From the NCBI GenBank assembly GCA_963706785.1, contig CAVPNJ010000003.1, positions 1 to 64,000 on the forward strand: 64,000 bases of DNA. Reading direction: 5' to 3'. The DNA comes from Pollutimonas sp963706785 (GTDB lineage Bacteria > Pseudomonadota > Gammaproteobacteria > Burkholderiales > Burkholderiaceae_B). The notes beneath the pieces were generated by a model. That model was not told the origin of the DNA. It did no database searches and was given only the letters and a program-made list of their open reading frames with translations. Numbering within the stretch: position 1 is the first letter of the stretch; the number at the start of each line of letters is the position of its first letter. A program made the position numbers and the translations under genes. Below are positions 43,400 through 52,295 of the stretch, piece by piece.

Positions 43400-44197
43400 T
43401 TACTTGAATTTGCTGCGCAAGCCGGAACTTAGCGCATCTACCAGGGTGACCATGACCAGAATGACGATCAGAATCGCCGACACTTCCTGGTATTGCATAA
43501 TGCGTAGCGAACCCATTAGTTCGAATCCGATTCCGCCCGCGCCTACCATGCCCATTACCGTTGAAGCACGAAAGTTGTATTCCCAACGGTAAATCGCCGT
43601 GTCAGCCATCTGGGGCAATACTTGCGGGAAAATGCCATGCAGAATGACTTGCAAGGGACTGCAACCCGCCGCTCGAGCTGCCTCGACGGGTGCCTGGTCG
43701 GCGTGTTCAATTGCCTCGGCAAAAAACTTTCCGACCATTCCGATAGAGTGCAGGCCTAAAGCGAGCACGCCCGGCAGGGCGCCGAAGCCAACGGCGGCGA
43801 CGAAGATAATTCCCATGATCAGTTCAGGTATCGAGCGCAACAGGTTCAATAGGCCGCGCGCTAACTGATATACAGTGGGATGGGGACTAGTATTGCGTGC
43901 GGCCAAGATCGCAATGGGAATGGACAACACCACGGCAATGGCCGTTCCCGCCACGCTCATTGCAAGCGTGTCAAGCAAGGGCAAAGTCCAACTGCCGATT
44001 TGGCTGAAGTCGGGGGGAAACATTTCCCCGATAAGGCTGAACAAACTGGGCACGCCTTGGCTAAGCCGTTCGGCGTCGAATACCCCGACGTAATACAAGC
44101 AGCCTATGACGACTATCGCGATCAAGGCAATCTGTGCCAAAGACCGGTTCCAGCTGCGTCGCTGCTGCACTAATAGGTGATCGAATTCAACTTGCAT
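43400..44197 (-). CDS. ptxC: Phosphite/phosphonate ABC transporter permease
   Basis: 265 residues with about six membrane helices. The PhnE-type inner-membrane signature is present: AARAAGCSPLQVILHGIFPQVLPQMADTAIYRWEYNFRASTVMGMVGAGGIG, which includes the EAA loop that contacts the ATPase. PTVYQLARGLLNLLRSIPELIMGIIFVAAVG is also typical. It forms the membrane channel for phosphite uptake with PtxA and PtxB. It lies 17 bases after ptxB and 27 before ptxD. Confidence 0.93.
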   Translation of the reverse strand: MQVEFDHLLVQQRRSWNRSLAQIALIAIVVIGCLYYVGVFDAERLSQGVPSLFSLIGEMFPPDFSQIGSWTLPLLDTLAMSVAGTAIAVVLSIPIAILAARNTSPHPTVYQLARGLLNLLRSIPELIMGIIFVAAVGFGALPGVLALGLHSIGMVGKFFAEAIEHADQAPVEAARAAGCSPLQVILHGIFPQVLPQMADTAIYRWEYNFRASTVMGMVGAGGIGFELMGSLRIMQYQEVSAILIVILVMVTLVDALSSGLRSKFK

Positions 44198-44214
44198 GGA
44201 GGCGTGCCCGATTA

Positions 44215-45075
44215 TCAGAATTTGGAGAGGTCAAGTTTCAAGATGGAGCCGAGGTCGCGAACGGCGTCATAGTCCTTGTCCGTCACCGTTCCGAATCCTT
44301 CGGCTTTGAATGGTTTCAGTACAGCGGGATCAGTCATTCCCAAAAAGGCTGTACGGATTTTGTCCTTCAGTGCGGGATCCAGGTTGGAACGCACGGTCCA
44401 TGGGTACTGTGGAAAGGGCTTGGACTCTGCCAGGATCTTTACCTTTTTAGGGTCGATCATGCCGCGTTGCACCAGCGCTTCGAATATGGGCTTGCTTAAA
44501 CCGCCGGCCTGGGCATGTCCGTTCTGCACTGACAGGGCGACCGCATCGTGCGAACCCACGAAGTGTTCCTTGTAGTTTTCGCCGGCCTTCAGACCTTTCT
44601 CGGCAAGAACGGATTTCGGAATCAGGTGGCTGGATGTCGAGGCGACGTCGCCGTACGCCACGTTTTTGCCGGCGATATCGGAAATGCCGTTGATTCCAGC
44701 CGCAGTGTTGGCCACCAGTACTGACTGGTAAGTGGTGCTGCCTTTTTGCTTAAGCGCGGCGAAAGGTTCGATTTCGCTTTTCTGTTTGGCCAGCACATAC
44801 GACAAGGGACCGAAGTAGGCCAGGTCAAGGCGTCCGTGACGCATGGCTTCGATCATGGACGAATAATCGGTCGTAACGACGATATCAATCTTCTTGCCAA
44901 GCTCTTTTTCTAGATAGTGCTTAAGAGGCTGGTTGTTCTTGATGACGGTGGACGCATTTTCGTCGGGCAATAAGGCCACTTTCAATGTGTCAGGGTTGGG
45001 ATTGGGTGCCGCACTTGCCGCGCCACCCAGCAGCGTCAGCGATACAAAACTTAATGCGGTAAATAACTTCTTCAT
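44215..45075 (-). CDS. ptxB: Phosphite-binding periplasmic protein
   Basis: 286 residues from the ATG at 45075 (AAGGA six bases upstream; the ATG at 45081 directly abuts that site). A signal peptide ends near GGAASAAPNP. It has the PhnD/PtxB type fold: LKVALLPDENASTVIKNNQPLKHYLEKELG, DYSSMIEAMRHGRLDLAYFGPLSYVLA, and GDVASTSSHLIPKSVL, the oxyanion-binding loop. It captures phosphite in the periplasm for PtxAC. Phosphonate or hypophosphite binding is an alternative, but adjacency to ptxD favours phosphite. Confidence 0.92.
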   Translation of the reverse strand: MKKLFTALSFVSLTLLGGAASAAPNPNPDTLKVALLPDENASTVIKNNQPLKHYLEKELGKKIDIVVTTDYSSMIEAMRHGRLDLAYFGPLSYVLAKQKSEIEPFAALKQKGSTTYQSVLVANTAAGINGISDIAGKNVAYGDVASTSSHLIPKSVLAEKGLKAGENYKEHFVGSHDAVALSVQNGHAQAGGLSKPIFEALVQRGMIDPKKVKILAESKPFPQYPWTVRSNLDPALKDKIRTAFLGMTDPAVLKPFKAEGFGTVTDKDYDAVRDLGSILKLDLSKF

Positions 45076-45099
45076 CTTCATTCCTTGGTTTGGGAAAAA

Positions 45100-45888
45100 T
45101 TAGGCGGAAACAGCTGGGACTAGCGGGATACCGGTAGAACGCGTATCGCGATCGGTGCCCGGATCTCTTGCTTGGTAAAGTTCGGCGACATTCGTCGCGG
45201 TCAATGCGTCGGGGGCGGCATCGAACACCACCCGGCCTTGAGCCAGTCCGACAATACGGTCGGCATAGCGTTTAGCAAGATCAACTTGGTGCAGGCTCAC
45301 GACCGCCGAGATGCCATCCTCTTTGCAAATCCGGTGCAAAAGGGTCATGACTTTGTCCGCTGTCGCAGGATCAAGGCTGGCTACTGGCTCGTCCGCAAGC
45401 ATCAACCTTGGCTGTTGGGTTAATGCCCGCGCAATGCCGACTCGCTGCTGTTGTCCGCCGCTCAGCGCATCGATGCGCGCCATGGCTTTGTGCAGCAAGC
45501 CAACGCGCTCCAAACTTTGCAGGCCAATGGTTTGCTCTTCTCGAGATAAGGGAAACAGGCTGCGCCAGGCGGAGTGATACCCCAGTCGCCCCATCAGCAC
45601 ATTCTGCAGCGAGGTGAGCCTGGCAATAAGCTGGTGTTGCTGGAAGATCATGCCGGTCTGGCGACGATGCTGTTGAAGCGCTGTCCGGTTTACCAGGGGA
45701 CCCAACGGAGTGACGACAGTTCCTTGATGCAAGGGGTGCATCAGATTAAGGCTGCGCAACAGCGTCGATTTGCCGGCACCCGAGGCACCCAGCAAGACGG
45801 TGAATTCTCCTTGCCTGAAATGTATGGACGTGGGGTGCAGCGCGACGACAGCACCAAACTGCACGGAAACGTTGTTAAGTTGGATCAT
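45100..45888 (-). CDS. ptxA: Phosphite ABC transporter ATPase
   Basis: 262 residues from the ATG at 45888 (AGAGGA upstream). It has Walker A GASGAGKST, Q-loop MIFQQHQLI, signature LSGGQQQRVGIARAL, Walker B RLMLADEPVASLD and the H-loop VVSLHQVDLA. PhnC/PtxA-type features include QHRRQTGMIFQQ and GYHSAWRSLFPL. It powers phosphite import through PtxC. It is the first gene of the operon; an inverted repeat with 10-bp perfect arms lies 16 bases upstream. Confidence 0.94.
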   Translation of the reverse strand: MIQLNNVSVQFGAVVALHPTSIHFRQGEFTVLLGASGAGKSTLLRSLNLMHPLHQGTVVTPLGPLVNRTALQQHRRQTGMIFQQHQLIARLTSLQNVLMGRLGYHSAWRSLFPLSREEQTIGLQSLERVGLLHKAMARIDALSGGQQQRVGIARALTQQPRLMLADEPVASLDPATADKVMTLLHRICKEDGISAVVSLHQVDLAKRYADRIVGLAQGRVVFDAAPDALTATNVAELYQARDPGTDRDTRSTGIPLVPAVSA

Positions 45889-45903
45889 GGTCCTCTCGCG
45901 GTT

Positions 45904-45936
45904 TTTTGTAATCAATCTGGCTGAACGATTACAAAA
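45904..45936. promoter_or_regulatory. Inverted repeat upstream of ptxA
   Basis: TTTTGTAATC (45904-45913) and GATTACAAAA (45927-45936) are perfect 10-bp mirror arms with a 13-base spacer, 16 to 48 bases upstream of the ptxA ATG. It is a likely binding site for PtxE or another regulator. It does not resemble the two 7-base direct repeats of a Pho box. Confidence 0.6.
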
Positions 45937-46032
45937 TCGAATCAAGAGGTCATGGTAGTCATGCTTTATTACGGCGGCATGACGATGGCGTCAGCACCTT
46001 GCAGGGAGCGATAGGCACGCTGACGCACTTCA

Positions 46033-46058
46033 GGCGGCACCCTTGCAGGGGTGCCGCC
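46033..46058 (-). terminator. Strong hairpin downstream of the MFS gene
   Basis: GGCGGCACCC-TTGCAG-GGGTGCCGCC is a perfect 10-bp GC-rich stem. It lies just beyond the stop of the minus-strand MFS gene and 145 bases upstream of ptxA. There is no T run on either side. It probably insulates the ptx operon from upstream transcription. Confidence 0.55.
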
Positions 46059-46093
46059 GCGGCGATAAGGGATGAACGGGAGCGTTTAGTCGT

Positions 46094-47357
46094 TCAGTGG
46101 GAAGCGGCTAAAGGCCGCGCCGTGAGGGTGAATTCTTTAGAGGGTAAAAACAACACAATCGCGGCAGCGATGAACAGAAGCCCGCCTGCGCTTCCGAATG
46201 CGATCCAGTGGGTTCCGAAAGTTTCGTAACCCCAGCCGCCCAGCCATGAGCTGATCATGGCGCCCACTTGGTGGCCCAAGTACGCGCAGCCGTAAAGAAC
46301 GCCCACCAGGCGCACACCATAGATATCGGCCAGGATGGCCGAGGACATGGCAATGCTGCCGGCCCAGACTATGCCGCCTAACGCGGCAGTAGCGTAAAGC
46401 TCCCAGTGAGCGCCAGCCAGCAATAGGCCGAAAAACCCCAAACCCCGGACGAAATAAATAACGGCCAAAAGCTTTTTGCGCGGCACGATATCGGAAATGC
46501 GGCCAAGCACCAGCGTACTGAAAATAGCCACCAGGCCGATCAGGCCCACACCCATGGAGCTGGTCGAGGCATCGAAGCCATGGTCCATCAGCATGGGAAC
46601 CCCATGCGTTCCCAATAGATTCATGCTGAAGCCACAAGCGAACAAACCAAGGGTAACCTTCCAGAACGGTGCGGTACCCAAGGCTTCGCGCAGTTTCAGG
46701 CTTTCCGCCTGAATACGGCCTGTGTTCGATTGGGCAGCGGCCTGCTCAGGAGTTCGATCGGCGTGCGGCGGGGCATCGTCACGAATGACGAATAAGGTCA
46801 TTGGAACCGTGATGACGGTATAAATTGCAGCGAATCCAAGAATAGTAGCCTTCCAGCCCGCGGCTTGGATGGCGGTGTTCAGTAGCGGCGTCATGATGGC
46901 GATTCCCGCCATTGAGCCGGTGGATAAGAAAAACAGGGCCATGCCGCGACGGCGTATAAACCATTTGGTCAGTGCAGGAGTAAGCGTAACCGGGCTGGCC
47001 AGGGCAAGACCCAATGACAACAGTATCCCGAATGACAGCAGAAAGTTCAGCGGATCGCGGGCGTTGACCGTCCAGATGCATGCTGCCACCACCACAGCGT
47101 TACCCAGTAATAACACCGGTCGGGTACCGTGCTTGGCGACCAAGTAACCGGCCAGCGGCATTCCTCAGACCATAGCAGAGCATGCCGATGGCAATGATGC
47201 CGGAGAGCAGACTGCGGCTGAAATCCAGGTCGTCGGCCATAGGCAGGAAAAAAGGCCCGATACCCATGCGCATGCCAACAGTCAGTAACGTTAAGATCGT
47301 TGCCGCGGCGACGATATTCCAACCAAAATACCACCTGCCACTAGGGTTTGCCGCCAC
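46094..47357 (-). pseudogene. MFS transporter (oxalate/formate antiporter-like), split by a frameshift
   Basis: Two frames encode one carrier of about 420 residues. The first (from 47357) covers helices 1-2: WYFGWNIVAAATILTLLTVGMRMGIGPFFLPM and GIIAIGMLCYGL. The second continues MPLAGYLVAKHGTRPVLLLG (loop 2-3) to the end at 46094. One extra base at about 47163-47168 separates them; removing it gives CYGLGMPLAGYL. The start WYFGWNIVAAA resembles OxlT / monocarboxylate-type carriers. All twelve helices are otherwise present. The gene is upstream of the DapA-family and TPP-enzyme group in position, but downstream in transcription. Confidence 0.8.
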
Positions 47358-47502
47358 TTCCGTCTCCTGCGATGTCTCTAACGCCCGATATCATTTATGT
47401 ATTGCCAGGCGGGCCAGTTCTATATGCGGTCGGTAGCGCCGCACAACATTGGAAACTATACCTGAATAGCGGGCGTGGGCTCGACCCTTTTTAGAAAGAA
47501 TG

Positions 47503-48417
47503 TTAGTTGCTGATGCCCCAAGTTTCGACCAATTTGCGCAACCTTTCTTGTTGGTCCGCAGTTAAAGGCCATGCCGCCGGCGGGCGCGTTGGGCCACAGT
47601 CCTCTCCGATAAGCTGAAGCGCCGCCTTGACGCCGGTAACATTGGTGCCGTTAAGTTCTTCCGCACGTATGGTTTCGAACTCCTCGACTTGGCCGATAAG
47701 CTTCATGGCGCCTGCGTAGTCGTTGATACGTAACGCTTGAAGAATGGCTACGGATTGGCTGGGCCATATATTAATGAGTCCGGATGTGAATCCTTGTGCG
47801 CCTACTGCACACAGCGCGGGGGCCCAGGTTTCGGCAAGGCCGCCGACCCAGACGATGTCAGGATCGGCACGCTGAATGGCCTGCGCCAGTTTCATAGGAC
47901 TGGGTGCAGCCCATTTCACGCCGGCGACAGCAGGAATTTCGGTCAGACGCACAATCGCCTCGGTGCCGATGGAGTCATTGCGCAGATAAAGCATGACGGG
48001 CAGCCCGTCGGCCGCGTCGGCAACGCGCTGAACGTAATCGAAAAGTCCGCGCGGTGAGACAAAAGGATCGGGCGGTTGGTGCACCATGATCCCGTCGACG
48101 CCCGCCAGCTTCGAGGCACGGGCCAGGGCGCAAGCTTCATGCACACTGCGCCCGACACCGTTGATGACAGGAGCGCGGCCCGCAGCCATGTCAGTGACGG
48201 CTTCCATCATGGCTTGGGCTTCGGCTGCCTGCAACGCATAAAACTCGCTGGTGTTGCCGTTGATTACCATGATGTCGACTTTTGCGTCGATCGCCCGATC
48301 GAGAATCGGGCGCAATTTCGCGGGCGCGATCTTGTCATTGGCATCAAAAGGAGTCACCAGTATCCCGGATATTCCGGTAAGCGCCTGGCGCAACTCGTTT
48401 GAAATTCCGGTCGTCAT
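47503..48417 (-). CDS. DapA/NAL-family aldolase or dehydratase (second)
   Basis: 304 residues, a class I TIM barrel with Lys168 (GVKWAAPSP) as Schiff-base residue and Tyr144 (VMLYLRND). The motif near residue 54 is GNTSEFYAL instead of GTTGE. The Tyr-Leu-Arg-Asn and Lys-Trp combinations resemble 5-dehydro-4-deoxyglucarate dehydratase-type enzymes more than DapA. Its substrate is probably a 2-keto-3-deoxy aldarate or related 2-oxo acid. AAAGGA precedes the ATG. It lies 27 bases after a TPP enzyme on the same strand. Confidence 0.86.
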   Translation of the reverse strand: MTTGISNELRQALTGISGILVTPFDANDKIAPAKLRPILDRAIDAKVDIMVINGNTSEFYALQAAEAQAMMEAVTDMAAGRAPVINGVGRSVHEACALARASKLAGVDGIMVHQPPDPFVSPRGLFDYVQRVADAADGLPVMLYLRNDSIGTEAIVRLTEIPAVAGVKWAAPSPMKLAQAIQRADPDIVWVGGLAETWAPALCAVGAQGFTSGLINIWPSQSVAILQALRINDYAGAMKLIGQVEEFETIRAEELNGTNVTGVKAALQLIGEDCGPTRPPAAWPLTADQQERLRKLVETWGISN

Positions 48418-48444
48418 ATTGTTCCTTTCCAGAGGGGGATGGAC

Positions 48445-50139
48445 CTAGTCTGCGAGGCGCATCGCCGGCGTTATTTGGCGCGGATCGGTGCGAAGTTCAA
48501 GCAGCGCAAGGCCGCCGGTATCTTGGGCGCGCTGGAACGCAGCAGCAAAATCTTCTGTGTTTGTGACCAGTTCCGCATAGGCGCCAAACGACCGAGCCAA
48601 GGCAACATAGTCAGGGCCCTGAAGACGTGTTCCGCTAATGCGGCCCGGGTGGTCGCGCTCCTGGTGCATGCGTATCGTGCCATACATGCCGTTATTGACC
48701 ACCAGCACAATCAGCGAGGCGCCATACTCGGCAGCCGTAGCCAGTTCCTGCGGGTACATCAAAAAGCAGCCATCGCCAGCCAGGCACACGACGGTTCGTG
48801 ATTTATCACGCAATGCCGCTGCTACCGCTGCCGGTAAGCCATAGCCCATTGCGCCGCAAGTAGGCGCCAGTTCGCTGCGTCCTGTGCGATATTCGTAGAA
48901 GCGGTGCAACCAGACGGAATAGTTGCCCGCGCCGTTGGTCAAGACAGCATTGTCTGGCAAAGTCTTGGACAAGTGCTTGATAACGGCGGTCATGTCTACG
49001 CCATTGTGTGTGGCGGCCAGGGTAGGCGCGGCGCTGAAGGCTTCATGTTCGGTTCGCGCGGCGCGGGTCCATTCCGACCAAGAAGGGTCAGTAGGCGCTG
49101 CAGAGCGCGCCAGGTCCGAAAGGGCGCGGCCGGCAGCGGCATGCACAGCCACATCGGCCTGGTAAACACGTCCTAGTTCACCTGCATCGGCGTGGATGTG
49201 AATCAGCTTTTGCTTGATCTTTGGCGGGACCAATAAACCGTAGGCGTCGGTTATCACGTCGCCAAGGCGCGTTCCGATGGCAAGAATCAGGTCGGCTTCC
49301 CGGATGCGCTGCGCCAGCTTCGGATTCATGCCTAGGCTCAAGTGACCGGCATAATGAGGGTCACGATTGTCGATAAGATCTTGGCGCCGGAATGCGCAGG
49401 CAACCGGCAGCTTCCATTGCCGAAGAAATGTGGCCAAGTCCTGGCGTGCGTCATCGTTCCAGTTGGGCCCACCGACCATCACCAGCGGTCGTTTGGACTC
49501 AGCCAGCGCCAGGGTGATCGTAGCCAGTGTCTCTGCGTCCAGGCCCGGCGTTTGCAGCGGCGTAGCGCGGCAAGCGGGTTTATGGCAGATATCGACCAGC
49601 ATGTCTTCCGGAAGTGAGATGACCACTGGTCCCGGGCGGCCGGATACGGCAGTATGGAAAGCCCGGGCAAGGATTTCCGGTATGCGATCCGCATCATTGA
49701 TTTCCACGACCCACTTCGCCAGCGCGCCGAACATGGCTTGGTAGTCTACTTCTTGAAATGCCTCACGGCCTACCTGACTCCTGGCGATTTGTCCTACGAA
49801 CAGGATCATGGGGGTGGAGTCCTGCTGCGCGATATGCACGCCAATGCTGGCATGGGTGGCGCCTGGGCCGCGAGTCACCATGCAAATACCGGGGCGCCCG
49901 GTCAACTTGCCATCGGCTTCGGCCATGTTCGCGGCCGCGCCTTCATGTTTGGCGACGATCAGTTCGATTTCGGGTGTATCGTAAAGCGCGTCGAGTACTT
50001 CCAGGTAGCTTTCGCCGGGCACGCAAAATACGCGGTCCACACCATGTATGCGCAGAGCGTCGACGATGGCACGGCCACCACTTCGCGGCGCAAACGCCGT
50101 GTTGACCGCATTGTTCGTTGATGTGATTGCATCCATCAT
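48445..50139 (-). CDS. Thiamine-diphosphate-binding enzyme (acetolactate synthase / decarboxylase type)
   Basis: 564 residues. GVDRVFCVPGESYLEVLDAL starts the Pyr domain, with the catalytic Glu66 in VAKHEGAAANMAEADGKLTG. The C-terminal cofactor motif is intact: AGDGCFLMYPQEL, then VVNNGMYG (GDG...NN). AMGYGLPAAVAAAL precedes it. It should decarboxylate or ligate a 2-oxo acid; length fits IlvB/IlvG-like proteins without a dedicated small subunit. AGGAG precedes the ATG. It is divergent from receptor 7 and followed by the DapA-family gene, which may produce its 2-oxo substrate. Confidence 0.88.
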   Translation of the reverse strand: MMDAITSTNNAVNTAFAPRSGGRAIVDALRIHGVDRVFCVPGESYLEVLDALYDTPEIELIVAKHEGAAANMAEADGKLTGRPGICMVTRGPGATHASIGVHIAQQDSTPMILFVGQIARSQVGREAFQEVDYQAMFGALAKWVVEINDADRIPEILARAFHTAVSGRPGPVVISLPEDMLVDICHKPACRATPLQTPGLDAETLATITLALAESKRPLVMVGGPNWNDDARQDLATFLRQWKLPVACAFRRQDLIDNRDPHYAGHLSLGMNPKLAQRIREADLILAIGTRLGDVITDAYGLLVPPKIKQKLIHIHADAGELGRVYQADVAVHAAAGRALSDLARSAAPTDPSWSEWTRAARTEHEAFSAAPTLAATHNGVDMTAVIKHLSKTLPDNAVLTNGAGNYSVWLHRFYEYRTGRSELAPTCGAMGYGLPAAVAAALRDKSRTVVCLAGDGCFLMYPQELATAAEYGASLIVLVVNNGMYGTIRMHQERDHPGRISGTRLQGPDYVALARSFGAYAELVTNTEDFAAAFQRAQDTGGLALLELRTDPRQITPAMRLAD

Positions 50140-50365
50140 CTGGATTCTCCTTTGTGATGCGACAGGCCGTTAGGCAGTCTGGCGAAGCAGTGTATAGGGG
50201 CTTCGTTGTCCTCCGATATCGCGGGGAGCTCATTTCTGATATGAAGAATTCACATGGCAATTGATTCGCATCAGCCGATAGAATCGCCTGACTATTACCC
50301 AATGTGCGCTGCGGATGATGCACAATGAGGGCACCACAACCAAAAAAAACCGGAGACAACACGAT

Positions 50366-51354
50366 ATGAAGACAGCCTCGAAATCATTCTTTTTTTCTAT
50401 GCTCGGTGCGCTTGCATTGGGCGCGGCTTCCATGACAACGGCGGTTGCAGCCGACAAATGGCCAAGCAAGCCTATTACCTATGTCGTACCCTTTGCGCCA
50501 GGCGGAGCTACCGATATTTTGGGACGCACATACGCTCAAAGCCTCAGCGAGACGCTGGGTGTACCGGTGGTGGTTGAAAACAAGCCGGGGACCGGAGGCA
50601 GTCTGGGTTCGGCCTATGCGTCGCGCGCCAAGCCGGATGGCTACACATTGGTGGGCGGAACCATCAGTTCGCACTCCATCAATGTCAGCATTTATCCTTC
50701 AATCGGATACGATCCCGTAACGTCGTTCAGTCCTATCATCCTGACGGGCACTCTACCCAACGTCCTGGTCGTGCGCGCCGATAGCGACATCAAATCAGTC
50801 GACGATCTGATCAAGAAAGCACGCGAGAAAAAGAGGGCCTGACTTACGGATCTTCAGGGGTGGGATCATCCCAGCATCTGGCGGGGGCCCTATTTGCCGG
50901 CACCATCGGCGCACAGATGCTGCACGTGCCATACAAGGGCAGCAGCCCATCGTTGCAAGCCCTGGTTGCAGGCGACATTGATCTGCTGTTCGACAACATT
51001 ACCTCTGCCGTTCCTTTGATCGAGGGCGGACAGCTACGCGCGCTGGCGGTAACGTCAAGCACTGCCGCGGACGCGCTGCCGGGCGTGAAGCCACTGAAAG
51101 AGCTTGGCTTGAAGGACTATGAAGTGGTGTCGTGGCAAGCCGTGTTTGCCCCGGCCGGCACACCCAAGCCCATTGTCGACCAATTGTATAAATCCATGCA
51201 CGCGGCTTTACAGAAGCCAGCCGTACAAGAACGCCTGAAAAACCTGGGGCTGACTATTTCCGGTGCAGGCCCTGAAGAGCTGGGCGCATTTCAGAAGGCC
51301 GAGGTCGCCAAATGGGCTGAAGTTACCCGCAAGGCAAACATCAAGCTGAATTAA
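50366..51354 (+). pseudogene. Bug/TctC-family solute receptor 7, split by a frameshift
   Basis: Two frames together encode a full receptor of about 329 residues. The first starts at 50366 with a signal sequence ending near AVAADKWPSKPI and has VPFAPGGATDILGR, ENKPGTGGSLG and AKPDGYTLVGGTISSH; it stops at 50840-50842. The second resumes at about 50835 as GLTYGSSGVGSSQHLAG and runs to 51354 (NIKLN). One base is missing next to an A run (50828-50832); a sixth A would restore REKKEGLTYGSS. Its divergent neighbour is the TPP enzyme. A sequencing error is possible. Confidence 0.85.
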
Positions 51355-52295
51355 GTCGTGGTTGGCCCGGCGTAAGGCGTTACGCCGGGCCAGTTTCCTT
51401 GCGAAACCTGTTCGCTTATCACCTGTCGTATCGACTGCAGAATATCCCACTGACCGATCACCGGCGGCCTGTTGCGGGCCGTGGCAATGGCGATTTCGCG
51501 CGTCACTACCGGTTCCACCAATTTGGCAGCTTGCAAGTTGCCCAGAGCGACCTCTTCTGCGACCGTGGCCAATGGCAATATGGTGCAGGCGATGCCTGCC
51601 TGAACCAGGTTCTTGATAATGGCGTTGGAGCCATCGCACTCAACCTCGATCTGCAGCTGGCTAGTGCAGTTGGCGGCCAGGGTCTCAGCCAATTCGCGCA
51701 AGCCGTGCGGAGTACTAGGCAAAATAAGGGGGCTTTTCAACATATGGGCGACCGAAGCCGTTTCGCCTAGCGGCGCGTGATCGGGCGGCGCCACGAAATA
51801 CAGTGGTTCATGGAGCAGGACATCGACATCGACCAGGCTCGCCTGGTTGGGCACATATAGCAGTGCGACGTCGATCTTTCCTTCCACCAGCCAGTTGATC
51901 AACTGGTGGCCCAGCGCCTCGACCATATGCAGGCGTGTATCGGGAAAGCGGGCCCGCATCGCCCGCGCAACAGCGGCAAAACTGCGTTGTGCAAGCGTGG
52001 GCTGTGCGGCAATCACCAAGCGGGACGGACCCTCGTCGGCCAGGGTAACCGCCAGCTTACGCGTTTCATCGAGCGCGTCGGCCACCGCTTTGGCACGCGT
52101 CAGCAGCAGGGCGCCGGCATCGGTCAAGACAACGCCGCGGCCGCTGCGGTGGAACAGGCGCACTTTCAAATTGGCCTCGAGTTTTGCAATATGGCGCGTC
52201 ATGCTGGACTGCTCGATACCTAGCTCGATGGCGCTGCGAGAAATACTGCCCGATTCGGCGATTTTGACGAAATATTCAAGCGCGATGGGATTCAT
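51351..52295 (-). CDS. LysR-type regulator, Nac/CynR-like
   Basis: 314 residues. The helix-turn-helix is in SISRSAIELGIEQSSMTRHIAKLEANLKVRLFHRSGRGVVLTDAG, which is typical of the Nac-like branch. The effector domain has RLVIAAQPTLAQRSFAAVARAM and AGIACTILPLATVAEEV. Its ATG overlaps the stop of the next LysR upstream (ATGA), so both are made from one transcript. Its 3' end overlaps the end of receptor 7 by four bases on the opposite strand. Confidence 0.9.
   Translation of the reverse strand: MNPIALEYFVKIAESGSISRSAIELGIEQSSMTRHIAKLEANLKVRLFHRSGRGVVLTDAGALLLTRAKAVADALDETRKLAVTLADEGPSRLVIAAQPTLAQRSFAAVARAMRARFPDTRLHMVEALGHQLINWLVEGKIDVALLYVPNQASLVDVDVLLHEPLYFVAPPDHAPLGETASVAHMLKSPLILPSTPHGLRELAETLAANCTSQLQIEVECDGSNAIIKNLVQAGIACTILPLATVAEEVALGNLQAAKLVEPVVTREIAIATARNRPPVIGQWDILQSIRQVISEQVSQGNWPGVTPYAGPTTT

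Noticed and set aside
45949..45963. Possible Pho box upstream of ptxA (GTCATG twice)
   Set aside because: The two copies are 9 bases apart rather than the 11-base period of Pho boxes, and only six bases match.
50860..51354. A short stand-alone receptor gene
   Set aside because: It is the C-terminal half of receptor 7 after a one-base shift, not a separate gene.
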